From the NCBI GenBank assembly GCA_900320585.1, contig ONSV01000027.1, positions 1 through 48,733 of the forward strand: a stretch of 48,733 bases of DNA. Reading direction: 5' to 3'. Below, in pieces: positions 41,239-48,666 of this stretch. Every line of letters begins with the position of its first letter. Position 1 is the stretch's first letter. Both the position numbers and the translations under genes were made by a program. The stretch is from an uncultured Prevotellaceae bacterium. Its GTDB lineage: Bacteria > Bacteroidota > Bacteroidia > Bacteroidales > Bacteroidaceae. The notes beneath the pieces are model-generated. The model saw nothing but the letters and a program-made list of their open reading frames with translations. It was not told the DNA's origin and ran no database searches.

Positions 41239-42648
41239 ATGCGGAAATTTTATATCCTTTTCTTTTTGTTGGCACTGACAATGGTTGGTACCAATGCTGA
41301 TGCTCAAAACACGGGTTATAACAGGCTCCAGAATGTGGCCACCGGACATGTGGCACAACTCTCAGGCGGATTGCGCTTTGCGCCCGATGTCACCCTCGAG
41401 CAGGCATATGGCAAGCCAGGAACCGTGGCCTATGCCGATTTCGACGGACAGAAGGTGACGCAGTTGCGTGCCCAAGGCGTGGATGTGGTCAATACCATCG
41501 TTCCGATGATGAAGGCGATGCTCCTCCAAATGATCGACCCGGAGACTTTTGCCACACTCAAGGCGTCAGCTTTGGAGATGGTCGACGGTGTCTTGTCTGG
41601 GGCCATGGCCACATTGCTCAAGAGCTATATGAACAACTACTCGTATGAGAATTTCCAGGAGTATGTGGGCAACTTCGACACCAATCTCTATTATACAGCC
41701 GTGGATGGTGGATACCAGCTGTATCTCAAAACACCCCCAATTCCATTCAATGCCGGTGACTTCACTTCCTATTTCACCAGCAAAATGAACAGTTTCCTCA
41801 CCCTTTACCGAGGAACGCTCATCGAGTATGCCTCAACCTATCTCGAAGGCAGGGAGTACCTTATACCTGTGGTCACCAGTTTCGTCAAGCACATGCAGTT
41901 TAGCGACGTTCTCTACCTGCGTGAGATGGAGGATGAGACCTACGGAGCCTACTTCGGTTTCGCCAATTCGGATGACCTGGAGGATGCTACCCAAGTGGTA
42001 TGGGATTTCATTCCGGTCGACGATACCAACTACCTGGGCATAGAGGGCGCTGTCAAGGATGCCGATGGAAAATGGTGGACTTCACTCTCTGTGGATTTCG
42101 CCTTCCGCGTGCCCGAGGGCATGAAGGTGTATTATGTGGACAGTGAGGTCGACTATTCGAAGTCGCTTATCCACAGGGTGCCCGTTACCGACGAGGTGAT
42201 ACCGGCGCTCACTCCGGTCATCCTCCAACTCAATGGCGAGGACGCTGCCTCCAACAAGCTGGCAATCGTTGATGGCTACTATTCGGGTAATTACAACGAT
42301 AACCAGTTGAGATTGCCCGTCGATGAGTATGGGTTCATGCTCGGTTTCACGCTCGAGGAACCCGACAGGCATTATTGCACGCTGGGCCTCACCGACGGCA
42401 AAGTGGCTCTGAAGGTGACCGACCAGACGGAGTTTGGCCCCAACCAACCATATTATTATCTCTCCGATGACCTCGTGATACTGCTCACTTCGGGCAGCTT
42501 GACCCTGGCCGACGATGTGAGCGGCATCAACCAGCTGGTGGCTGGCACGCCTCTCGACAACCAGGTCTACGACTTGCAGGGCCGCCGCGTGGAGAATCCC
42601 ACCAAGGGCATATATATCGTCAACGGCAAGAAGGTGCTCCGCAAGTAA
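41239..42648 (+). CDS. Secreted protein of unknown function with short conserved C-terminal tail
   Basis: 469 residues from the ATG at 41239, which opens signal peptide MRKFYILFFLLALTMVGTNADA. The frame to 41188 would run through the promoter. The N-terminal half is mostly helical (VVNTIVPMMKAMLLQMIDP), the C-terminal half rich in beta-type segments (PALTPVILQLNGEDAASNKL, VALKVTDQTEFGPNQPYYYL). The end VYDLQGRRVENPTKGIYIVN is a tail common on Prevotella extracellular proteins and like that on the GH5 enzyme here. I know no function. It ends at a strong hairpin facing pheS. Confidence 0.72.
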   Translation: MRKFYILFFLLALTMVGTNADAQNTGYNRLQNVATGHVAQLSGGLRFAPDVTLEQAYGKPGTVAYADFDGQKVTQLRAQGVDVVNTIVPMMKAMLLQMIDPETFATLKASALEMVDGVLSGAMATLLKSYMNNYSYENFQEYVGNFDTNLYYTAVDGGYQLYLKTPPIPFNAGDFTSYFTSKMNSFLTLYRGTLIEYASTYLEGREYLIPVVTSFVKHMQFSDVLYLREMEDETYGAYFGFANSDDLEDATQVVWDFIPVDDTNYLGIEGAVKDADGKWWTSLSVDFAFRVPEGMKVYYVDSEVDYSKSLIHRVPVTDEVIPALTPVILQLNGEDAASNKLAIVDGYYSGNYNDNQLRLPVDEYGFMLGFTLEEPDRHYCTLGLTDGKVALKVTDQTEFGPNQPYYYLSDDLVILLTSGSLTLADDVSGINQLVAGTPLDNQVYDLQGRRVENPTKGIYIVNGKKVLRK

Positions 42649-42668
42649 GCACCCCTACATCAAAATAA

Positions 42669-42708
42669 AGTTCTGCCCCCATTGAGCATGCTCAGTGGGG
42701 GCAGAACT
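42669..42708. terminator. Bidirectional hairpin between convergent genes
   Basis: Near-perfect 20-bp-arm palindrome from AGTTCTGCCCCCATTGAGCA to TGCTCAGTGGGGGCAGAACT with one G-T pair and no loop spacer. It separates the rightward secreted protein from leftward pheS. Confidence 0.75.
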
Positions 42709-42743
42709 ATTGACAGAGGGTATGAATGATTTTGAAACGGGGC

Positions 42744-43781
42744 TTAGTTGGCCGACTCAAACTCCCTGAGGAAACGGGTGTCGTTCTCCGAGAACATACG
42801 GAGGTCGCTCACACGGTACTTCAGGTTGGTGATGCGCTCCACACCCACACCGAAAGCATAGCCGCTGTAGACGGTGCTGTCGATGCCGCACTCCTCGAGC
42901 ACGTTCGGGTCTACCATACCGCATCCAAGAATCTCCACCCATCCGGTGTGCTTGCAGAAACTGCAGCCCACACCACCACAGATGTGGCACGAGATGTCCA
43001 TCTCGGCACTGGGCTCGGTGAACGGGAAGTAGCTGGGACGGAGACGGATCTTCGTGTCGGCACCGAAAAGCTCCTGGGCGAAAGTGAGAAGCACTTGCTT
43101 CAGGTCGGTGAACGATACGTTCTTGTCGATGTACAGTCCCTCAATCTGGTGGAAGAAGCAGTGGGCACGGGCGGTGATGGCCTCGTTGCGATAGACACGG
43201 CCAGGGCAAATCACGCGGATAGGTGGCTTGGTGATGTCCATCACGCGGGCTTGCACCGAACTGGTGTGGCTGCGGAGGATGATGTTCTTCGTCACGTCGT
43301 TGGGATTGGTCTCCACAAAGAAAGTGTCCTGCATGTCGCGGGCAGGGTGGTCGGCGGCGAAGTTCATCTTCGTGAACACGTGAAGGTCGTCTTCTACCTC
43401 CGGACCATCAGCCAAGGTGAATCCCATGCGTGAGAAAATGTCGATAATCTCGTTGGTCACAATCGATATGGGGTGACGCGTGCCCAGTCCGATAGGGTAG
43501 GCAGTGCGGGTGAGGTCGATGTCCTCGTCGGTGGCATCGGCTGTGGCAATCTGCTCACGAAGGGCATTGATGCGCTCGGTGGCCAACTGCTTCAGCTCAT
43601 TGATTTTGATGCCGACACTACGCTTCTGGTCGGCGGCAACATTGCGGAAGTCGGCCATCAACGCGGCAATCTCGCCTTTCTTGCTCAGGTATTTCACCCT
43701 AAGGGCCTCTATCTCATCGGCATTGGAGGCCTTCAGCTCCTTCACGTCCTTCAGGAGGGCGTCTATTTTCTCAAGTAGCAT
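42744..43781 (-). CDS. pheS: Phenylalanine-tRNA ligase alpha subunit
   Basis: 345 residues, cytoplasmic; charges tRNA-Phe as part of an alpha2beta2 enzyme. N-terminal coiled coil (about 1-85), then the class II catalytic core with motif 2 in VYRNEAITARAHCFFHQIEG and motif 3 in YAFGVGVERI. A small Cys knuckle (CHICGGVGCSFCKHTGW, about residues 255-271) is inserted in the core as in other Bacteroidota. No pheT lies next to it, as is usual in this phylum. A TACCTTTG -7 box lies at 43805-43812 on the same strand. Confidence 0.97.
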   Translation of the reverse strand: MLLEKIDALLKDVKELKASNADEIEALRVKYLSKKGEIAALMADFRNVAADQKRSVGIKINELKQLATERINALREQIATADATDEDIDLTRTAYPIGLGTRHPISIVTNEIIDIFSRMGFTLADGPEVEDDLHVFTKMNFAADHPARDMQDTFFVETNPNDVTKNIILRSHTSSVQARVMDITKPPIRVICPGRVYRNEAITARAHCFFHQIEGLYIDKNVSFTDLKQVLLTFAQELFGADTKIRLRPSYFPFTEPSAEMDISCHICGGVGCSFCKHTGWVEILGCGMVDPNVLEECGIDSTVYSGYAFGVGVERITNLKYRVSDLRMFSENDTRFLREFESAN

Positions 43782-43804
43782 TTCTCTTTGGTTTAAATTT
43801 CGTG

Positions 43805-43812
43805 CAAAGGTA
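43805..43812 (-). promoter_or_regulatory. Predicted -7 box for pheS
   Basis: Reverse-strand TACCTTTG, 23 nt before the pheS start. No clear -33. Divergent from the TATTTTTG box at 43855-43862. Confidence 0.5.
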
Positions 43813-43854
43813 ATATTTTTCCCTTAAATATTAAAATATATCGAAATAAAGTTG

Positions 43855-43862
43855 TATTTTTG
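43855..43862 (+). promoter_or_regulatory. Predicted -7 box for the DUF4348-murB-MBL operon
   Basis: TATTTTTG, 35 nt before the lipoprotein ATG at 43898. Confidence 0.5.
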
Positions 43863-43897
43863 CGCCATTATAAAGCATTCCTGACGCAAGTGTGTTT

Positions 43898-44776
43898 ATG
43901 AAAAAAAGTGCGTTGTTTTTTTTCTTCTTGTCGTGCTGCCTCATTAGTATGACTTTCGGCTGCAAAGACAAGAAACCAGAGGTAATCGTGCCCAATGAGC
44001 CTGAATCCGTGGATACAGTGGCGCCTGTCGACACATTGGTGATTGCCGACACCGTGCCGGTAGACGAGATGGACAGCCTCATTTCTGCCACGCCAATGCC
44101 TAAAGCTGCCGACGAGCTCTTCGACGATTTCCTCTTCAATTTCACGGCCAACAAGAAACTGCAGTATGAGCGCGTGAAATTCCCTCTCAAGGTGGTGGAG
44201 GGCGACCAGGTGTCGACCATCGACCGCAAGGAATGGCAGATGGAGAAATTCTTCATGAAGCAGGAGTTCTATACGCTCATCTTCGACGACGAGAGTCAGT
44301 TGGAGCTGCCCAAGCAGACCAATCTCGACAGTGTGGTGGTGGAGAAAATATTCCTGGCCCAGCAGACGGTGGAGCAGCATGTATTCAACCGTGAGAATGG
44401 CCAGTGGATGCTCACCGAGATTCACCGCAACACCACCTCGCAAAATCCCAACAAGTCGTTCCTCGCTTTCTATGAGAAGTTCGCCTCCGACTCCCTCTTC
44501 CAGGTGGAAAGCCTTGACAAGACCGTGGAGACCATCTTGCCCGATCCCGAAGATGACTTCACGATGATAGAAGGCGAGTTCCATCCCGACCAGTGGGAGG
44601 AGTTCAGGCCGCCAGTGCTGCCCCATGAGTTCATCTATAATATTATATACGGCCAGAAATATACCCATAGCAAGCAGAAACTGTTTGTCGTGAGGGGTAT
44701 ATCCAATGGCCTGGAGACGGAGATGACTTTCCGGCAGATCGACGGGAAATGGAAATTGGTGAAACTCGTCAACTAA
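43898..44776 (+). CDS. DUF4348-like lipoprotein
   Basis: 292 residues from the ATG at 43898, which gives MKKSALFFFFLSCCLISMTFGC with a lipoprotein signal (Cys22). A GTG two codons upstream is less likely. After a Pro/Val/Asp-rich linker (about 25-65) a folded domain of about 220 residues begins (ADELFDDFLFNFTANKKLQY) and ends in the hallmark ETEMTFRQIDGKWKLVKL. It resembles DUF4348 proteins of Bacteroidota, whose function is unknown. murB begins 7 nt downstream, so it is cotranscribed with a peptidoglycan gene. Confidence 0.82.
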   Translation: MKKSALFFFFLSCCLISMTFGCKDKKPEVIVPNEPESVDTVAPVDTLVIADTVPVDEMDSLISATPMPKAADELFDDFLFNFTANKKLQYERVKFPLKVVEGDQVSTIDRKEWQMEKFFMKQEFYTLIFDDESQLELPKQTNLDSVVVEKIFLAQQTVEQHVFNRENGQWMLTEIHRNTTSQNPNKSFLAFYEKFASDSLFQVESLDKTVETILPDPEDDFTMIEGEFHPDQWEEFRPPVLPHEFIYNIIYGQKYTHSKQKLFVVRGISNGLETEMTFRQIDGKWKLVKLVN

Positions 44777-44783
44777 AATTCCT

Positions 44784-45797
44784 ATGAGAGATATCCTTCA
44801 TTTCGACTTGTCAGAGCACAACACCTTTGGCATACATGCTTCTTGTAAAAGGTTCGTGGAGATCGACACCGCCGAGGAGGCGGCTGCCTTCTTCCCCTCC
44901 CTTCACGATGCCGACATGCCTCTCCTTATTATCGGTGGGGGAAGCAACCTGCTGCTCACTGCCGACTTCAACGGAACGGTGGTGCGCTCGGCCATCAAGG
45001 GCATCTCGGCCGAGGAGAGGGATGGCGAGGTATGGCTCAGATGTGGCTCGGGAGAGACCTGGGACGACGTGGTGGCGCTCTGCGTGCAGCGAGGATGGTA
45101 TGGTGCCGAGAACCTGTCGCTCATTCCTGGCGACGTGGGAGCTTCGGCCGTACAGAATATCGGTGCCTATGGCACTGAGGTGAAGGATATTGTGGAACGC
45201 ATCGAGGCAGTGGATGTCGGTACCGGACAGATGGTGGAGATTGCTGCCTCTGAGTGCCAGTATGGCTATCGCGACAGCAGGTTCAAGCACGAGTGGCATC
45301 AACGCTTCTTCATTACGGCGGTGACCTATCGCTTGTCGCTGTCGTTCGAACCACGGCTCGATTATGGGAATATCCGCGAGATGCTGGCTCAAAGAGGAAT
45401 CACCCAGCCCACGGCAGCCCAACTACGCCAGGTCATCATCGACATACGCAATGCCAAACTCCCCGACACGAAGGTGGAGGGAAACGCGGGCAGTTTCTTT
45501 GTCAACCCCGTGGTTTCCAGGGAGAAATACGAACAGTTGGCCGCCGAGTATCCCGGAATGCCTCATTATACTACCGACGATGGCCGTGAGAAGATTCCGG
45601 CTGGGTGGCTCATAGAGCAGTGCGGATGGAAAGGCCGCACACTGGGACGTGCCGGGGTGCACCACCGGCAGGCCCTGGTGTTGGTCAACAAGGGTGGGGC
45701 CACCGGCGAGGAAGTGCTTCGACTCTGCGAGACCGTGAAAGCCGATGTGAGAAGCAAGTTCGGCATAGAAATCCATTCCGAGGTGAATATCATATAG
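44784..45797 (+). CDS. murB: UDP-N-acetylenolpyruvoylglucosamine reductase
   Basis: 337 residues, cytoplasmic flavoenzyme. Makes UDP-N-acetylmuramate with NADPH, the second committed step of peptidoglycan synthesis. FAD-binding domain with LIIGGGSNLLLTADFNG and SLIPGDVGASAVQNIGAYG; C-terminal domain with CQYGYRDSRFKHE, GNAGSFFVNPVVS (catalytic Ser) and IPAGWLIEQCGWKG. The YxxxSxFK signature and length mark it as type I MurB (E. coli-like). Third member of the operon, an MBL hydrolase, starts 14 nt downstream. Confidence 0.97.
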   Translation: MRDILHFDLSEHNTFGIHASCKRFVEIDTAEEAAAFFPSLHDADMPLLIIGGGSNLLLTADFNGTVVRSAIKGISAEERDGEVWLRCGSGETWDDVVALCVQRGWYGAENLSLIPGDVGASAVQNIGAYGTEVKDIVERIEAVDVGTGQMVEIAASECQYGYRDSRFKHEWHQRFFITAVTYRLSLSFEPRLDYGNIREMLAQRGITQPTAAQLRQVIIDIRNAKLPDTKVEGNAGSFFVNPVVSREKYEQLAAEYPGMPHYTTDDGREKIPAGWLIEQCGWKGRTLGRAGVHHRQALVLVNKGGATGEEVLRLCETVKADVRSKFGIEIHSEVNII

Positions 45798-45811
45798 CAA
45801 CTACTCAGCCT

Positions 45812-46576
45812 ATGCGACTCACTTTTCTTGGCACAGGCACGTCGGGGGGCGTCCCCAGTATCGGGTGTGATTGCGAGGTCTGCCGGAGCAACGATCCCCG
45901 CGACCATAGGCTGCGCACCTCAGTGCTGCTCGACACCGACAGCACAAGGGTGCTCATCGATTGCGGACCTGACTTCAGGCAGCAAATCCTGCCTTTCGAC
46001 TTCAAACCCATCGACGGGGTGCTACTCACGCATATCCATTACGACCATGTGGGGGGCATCGACGACATCAGGCCTTTCTGCAAGTTCGGGCCCGTGAATG
46101 TCTATGCCGATGAGGCCACGGCCAAAGGAGTGAGGCATAATTTCCCCTATTGTTTTGCCGACCATCTCTATCCGGGTGTGCCCTTGCTCTCGCTGCATGT
46201 CGTAGAGCCTCACGTGCCCATCCAAATTGGCGACCTGCCTCCTGTCATCCCCTTCGTGGTAATGCATGGCAAAATGCCTATCCTGGGCTTCAGGATAGGA
46301 AAACTGGCCTATATCACCGACATGAAGACCATCGACAAGAGTGAGATTCCATATATCGAGGGTGTGGACACATTGGTGGTCAATGCGTTGAGAAAGCAAA
46401 AAGAGCACCATTCACACCAACTGCTCGACGATGCCATTGCCTTCGCACGCCAATTGGGTGCCAGGCAATCCTACATAATACATACCACACACCAGATAGG
46501 GTTGCACGCCGAAACCAACCCACAACTGCCCGAAGGCATCCAGTTGGCCTACGACGGGTTGGTCATACACATTTAG
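45812..46576 (+). CDS. MBL-fold metallo-hydrolase (PhnP-like)
   Basis: 254 residues from the ATG at 45812 (MRLTFLGTGTSGGVPSIGC). Metallo-beta-lactamase fold with THIHYDHVGGIDD for two metal ions, further ligands in VVMHGKMP and ITDMK, and an HTTHQIG segment near the C-terminus. The N-terminal CDCEVCRS matches PhnP-type cyclic phosphodiesterases, where such Cys residues bind a structural zinc. The substrate is unknown. Last gene of the murB operon. Confidence 0.9.
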   Translation: MRLTFLGTGTSGGVPSIGCDCEVCRSNDPRDHRLRTSVLLDTDSTRVLIDCGPDFRQQILPFDFKPIDGVLLTHIHYDHVGGIDDIRPFCKFGPVNVYADEATAKGVRHNFPYCFADHLYPGVPLLSLHVVEPHVPIQIGDLPPVIPFVVMHGKMPILGFRIGKLAYITDMKTIDKSEIPYIEGVDTLVVNALRKQKEHHSHQLLDDAIAFARQLGARQSYIIHTTHQIGLHAETNPQLPEGIQLAYDGLVIHI

Positions 46577-46640
46577 CTTCTGTTTGGCGGCATAGGCCAC
46601 CGATGGCCTGTGTTTTTGTCCCTCTTTTTCGTATAGGCAC

Positions 46641-46667
46641 AAAAAAATGGAGTACCGCCGTACTCCA
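46641..46667 (-). terminator. Rho-independent terminator of candidate small RNA 2
   Basis: TGGAGTAC-cgcc-GTACTCCA stem; on the reverse strand it is followed by T7 (46647-46641). Confidence 0.8.
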
Positions 46668-46705
46668 ACCTTTTGTTAACCTTAAATCTAATACTATGAA
46701 AAACA
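46641..46705 (-). ncRNA. Candidate small RNA 2
   Basis: A leftward promoter at 46742-46711 predicts a start near 46705. The RNA would end at a perfect 8-bp hairpin (TGGAGTAC / GTACTCCA, 46648-46667) followed by seven T on that strand. Length about 65 nt, no ORF. The 5' part includes TTTTTCATAGTATTAGATTT. Predicted only. Confidence 0.5.
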
Positions 46706-46710
46706 CATGA

Positions 46711-46742
46711 CAAAAGTATGACATTTTTCTTAATCCTCAAAA
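46711..46742 (-). promoter_or_regulatory. Leftward promoter of candidate small RNA 2
   Basis: Reverse strand TTTTG (46742-46738), 19-nt spacer, TACTTTTG (46718-46711). Confidence 0.65.
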
Positions 46743-46835
46743 TTTTTTGTAAAAAAACGTCGATTTGTAACTAATTTTAACGAATTTGTGATACTTTTTA
46801 AGAAAAATCGCGCATTTTCAAGTTGGAATATGTAA

Positions 46836-46887
46836 TTAAAGTGTCTCATTCGCTCAATTTCCGATCTCTTTTCATCTTGAGAAAGTT
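46836..46887 (+). repeat. Short remnant of the palindromic element, flanked by direct repeats (copy 5)
   Basis: Left end AAGTGTCTCATTCGCTCAAT and right end (read inward) AACTTTCTCA correspond to the terminal repeats of copy 2. The interior is reduced to about 30 nt. GGAATATGTAA flanks it at 46825-46835 and 46888-46898; counting the adjoining AAGTT, the direct repeat is 16 bp. Confidence 0.5.
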
Positions 46888-46920
46888 GGAATATGTAACC
46901 TTTCCCCATACCTTTCCGCC

Positions 46921-46952
46921 AAAAAGCAAGGGCACCCCGAAAGGTGCCCTTG
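46921..46952 (-). terminator. Terminator of the YtxH-holin-like operon
   Basis: Perfect 10-bp stem CAAGGGCACC / GGTGCCCTTG (46927-46936, 46943-46952); on the reverse strand it is followed by a T5 run (46925-46921). Confidence 0.85.
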
Positions 46953-46976
46953 TAAATCTTTTCTACTCCATAAGGA

Positions 46977-47282
46977 TTATAAGGAGAAAAGTGCGGAAAG
47001 AATGTTTTTGCTCTTGTTCTTTGTCTTTACCTTACGATGGTTGTTGCCATATTTGTTGTAGAGTTTCCATACCAGGATAAGCCCGTCGAAAACCGAGACC
47101 CCTGTCGACATGATATTGGCGAAACGATGTGAGGGCAAGTTGCTCTCTTCTTTGTGGAACAAAGAGTTCCATTGTGTTTTCATAGATTGGTTCTCCGAAC
47201 GAAGTTCTTTGCGCAACTGGTCTTTCCGTGCGCGGATGTCGTCGAGTGATTTATATTGTAACAAAGGCTGGTCGGGAATCAT
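46977..47282 (-). CDS. Small hypothetical protein, third gene of the YtxH/holin-like operon
   Basis: 101 residues, highly charged N-terminal half (SLDDIRARKDQLRKELRSEN), probably a helix, then a mildly hydrophobic stretch (IMSTGVSVFDGLILVWKLYN) that may be membrane-associated, and a Lys-rich tail (HRKVKTKNKSKN). It starts 3 nt after the holin-like stop and ends just before the terminator. Bacteroidota often have a small protein of this type after YtxH and holin-like genes. Function unknown. Confidence 0.72.
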   Translation of the reverse strand: MIPDQPLLQYKSLDDIRARKDQLRKELRSENQSMKTQWNSLFHKEESNLPSHRFANIMSTGVSVFDGLILVWKLYNKYGNNHRKVKTKNKSKNILSALFSL

Positions 47283-47285
47283 GGG

Positions 47286-47636
47286 TCAGTTGTTTAGAAG
47301 TAGGTTGGCGAGAAATCTTACGAGGGGCTTCTCCACCCACTTGCGGCGGTTGATGACAAAGAGGATAAGCAGGAAGAGGTAGATTCCGGCGACAATGCAA
47401 AAAGCCCACACCGTCCCCGTATGAGGGGCTAAGGCATAGGCAAAGGCAAACGACAGGTAGATGAGCATCATCATCAGCGTGAGCACCACGACCAGTGTCA
47501 TGGCGGTGAGTGTGAGCAAACGCACCACCTTCTCGATGATGTCAAGCTTCACATACTCCGACTGCACGCCGACATAGTGCTTCAACGATTCTGCCAACTG
47601 GGCTATCGTCTCAATATTCTTGTCGCTCGAAATCAT
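47286..47636 (-). CDS. Phage-holin-3_6-like (DUF1469-type) membrane protein
   Basis: 116 residues. N-terminal amphipathic helix (about 8-35), two membrane helices (about 42-70 and 76-100; LVVVLTLMMMLIYLSFAFAY, AFCIVAGIYLFLLILFVINR) and a basic tail. It resembles the Actinobacterial-type holin-X family PF07332. These are not true phage lysis genes in this setting but housekeeping envelope proteins found beside YtxH genes. Middle gene of a three-gene leftward operon. Confidence 0.82.
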   Translation of the reverse strand: MISSDKNIETIAQLAESLKHYVGVQSEYVKLDIIEKVVRLLTLTAMTLVVVLTLMMMLIYLSFAFAYALAPHTGTVWAFCIVAGIYLFLLILFVINRRKWVEKPLVRFLANLLLNN

Positions 47637-47657
47637 ATGTCTGACAGCGTGTGGAGA

Positions 47658-47876
47658 TTAGTCGATGGCCTCGGCTGCTGCGTCCTTGATGTCGTCGACA
47701 AGGTCTTCCATGTCCTTGCGCGAGATGTTGAGGTTGTGCTTCTTGCAGAAATCAGAAACGGCGTCCGAAATCTTTGTACGGGTGTCGGTGCCCTTCTCGG
47801 GGGCCATGAGCAGACCGATTGCGGCTCCTGCAATGGCGCCACCAATGAAAGCGCCGATGTAGCTTAATTGTTTCAT
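47658..47876 (-). CDS. YtxH-domain protein
   Basis: 72 residues. N-terminal Gly/Ala-rich membrane segment (YIGAFIGGAIAGAAIGLLMAPEKG) followed by a helical tail (ISDAVSDFCKKHNLNISRKD). YtxH proteins are small, often stress-induced membrane proteins of unknown action. First gene of the operon; its leader of about 90 nt contains an 8-bp hairpin (GAATGGCA / TGCCATTC, 47936-47960), and a TATATTTG box lies at 47975-47982. Confidence 0.87.
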   Translation of the reverse strand: MKQLSYIGAFIGGAIAGAAIGLLMAPEKGTDTRTKISDAVSDFCKKHNLNISRKDMEDLVDDIKDAAAEAID

Positions 47877-47974
47877 AATGATAATAGTTTAAGTTGTATA
47901 ATACAATAGTTGGTGATTGATTCGTCCCTTGATGAGAATGGCAACGGGTGTCTGCCATTCCCTATTTCAGATAG

Positions 47975-47982
47975 CAAATATA
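47975..47982 (-). promoter_or_regulatory. Predicted -7 box for the YtxH operon
   Basis: Reverse-strand TATATTTG, about 100 nt before the YtxH start. The -33 is weak. Confidence 0.45.
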
Positions 47983-48097
47983 GTAAAATTTTCGATAGGT
48001 TAACATTTTGAAATAACATTTTTTGTTAAAAGTGTTGGATTTTGTTCATTTAACAAACTTTATAGACTTGTTGTTCCTATTTTTGAGTGATTTTGTG

Positions 48098-48105
48098 TAA
48101 TTTCG
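48098..48105 (+). promoter_or_regulatory. Predicted -7 box for the SPOR lipoprotein gene
   Basis: TAATTTCG, one change from TAnnTTTG, 57 nt before the ATG at 48163. TTG occurs at 48071-48073, a long 24-nt spacing. Confidence 0.4.
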
Positions 48106-48162
48106 CACACAAATAGAAATATGTGACTTTTATTTATTCAATCATCTATAATTTCAAAACAC

Positions 48163-48660
48163 ATGAAGAAATACTTGATCTTATGTGCAGGACTGTGCAT
48201 GATCCTGGCACTCGGCAGTTGCAAATCCAAGGAAAGCGCGTATCGTAAGGCATATGATGCCGCAAATGCCAATGAAGGCAACACTACTACTACAACAACA
48301 GGCTACGACGACACACCAGTGGTGACTCCGTTCGTGGAGACTCCAGCCACCGCTCCAAGCGTGTCGGACAACTCCGACAACGTGGCCGTGCGCACAGAGC
48401 AAAACCTCCAGGTGGTAAGTGGCTCCGGACTGAAGGCCTACAGCGTGGTCGTTGGCTCTTTCTCCGTGAAGTCGAATGCCGAGAACCTGGTGCAGCGTCT
48501 CCGCGCATCTGGATATGACGCACAGTTGGCTTACAACTCCAACCGCAACATGTATCGCGTCGTGGCTTCCACATTCTCCGACAAGTCGAGCGCCGTACAG
48601 AGCCGTACACGTCTCAGAGACACCTATCCCGACGCTTGGCTCCTCTACTACGGTTATTGA
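48163..48660 (+). CDS. SPOR-domain lipoprotein
   Basis: 165 residues. Lipoprotein signal MKKYLILCAGLCMILALGSC (Cys20), a Thr/Pro-rich linker (about 40-85, with NTTTTTTGYDD), and a C-terminal SPOR domain (about 92-165; YSVVVGSFSVKSNAENLVQR, YRVVASTFSDK). SPOR domains bind septal, denuded peptidoglycan, so a role in division or wall remodelling is likely. ruvX begins 6 nt after the stop. Confidence 0.92.
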   Translation: MKKYLILCAGLCMILALGSCKSKESAYRKAYDAANANEGNTTTTTTGYDDTPVVTPFVETPATAPSVSDNSDNVAVRTEQNLQVVSGSGLKAYSVVVGSFSVKSNAENLVQRLRASGYDAQLAYNSNRNMYRVVASTFSDKSSAVQSRTRLRDTYPDAWLLYYGY

Positions 48661-48666
48661 TAAGCC

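Larger units (their letters stand above)
46577..46976. other. 400-nt AT-rich gap with candidate sRNA and an element remnant
   Basis: From left: hairpin with poly-T on the reverse strand (46641-46667), leftward promoter (46711-46742), a short repeat remnant flanked by direct repeats (46820-46898), and the terminator of the leftward YtxH/holin operon (46921-46952). No protein gene is seen. Confidence 0.65.

Noticed and set aside
47286-47636. Prophage lysis gene because of the holin-like domain
   Set aside because: The neighbours are YtxH and a small hypothetical gene; no phage structural, integrase or lysozyme genes are present.
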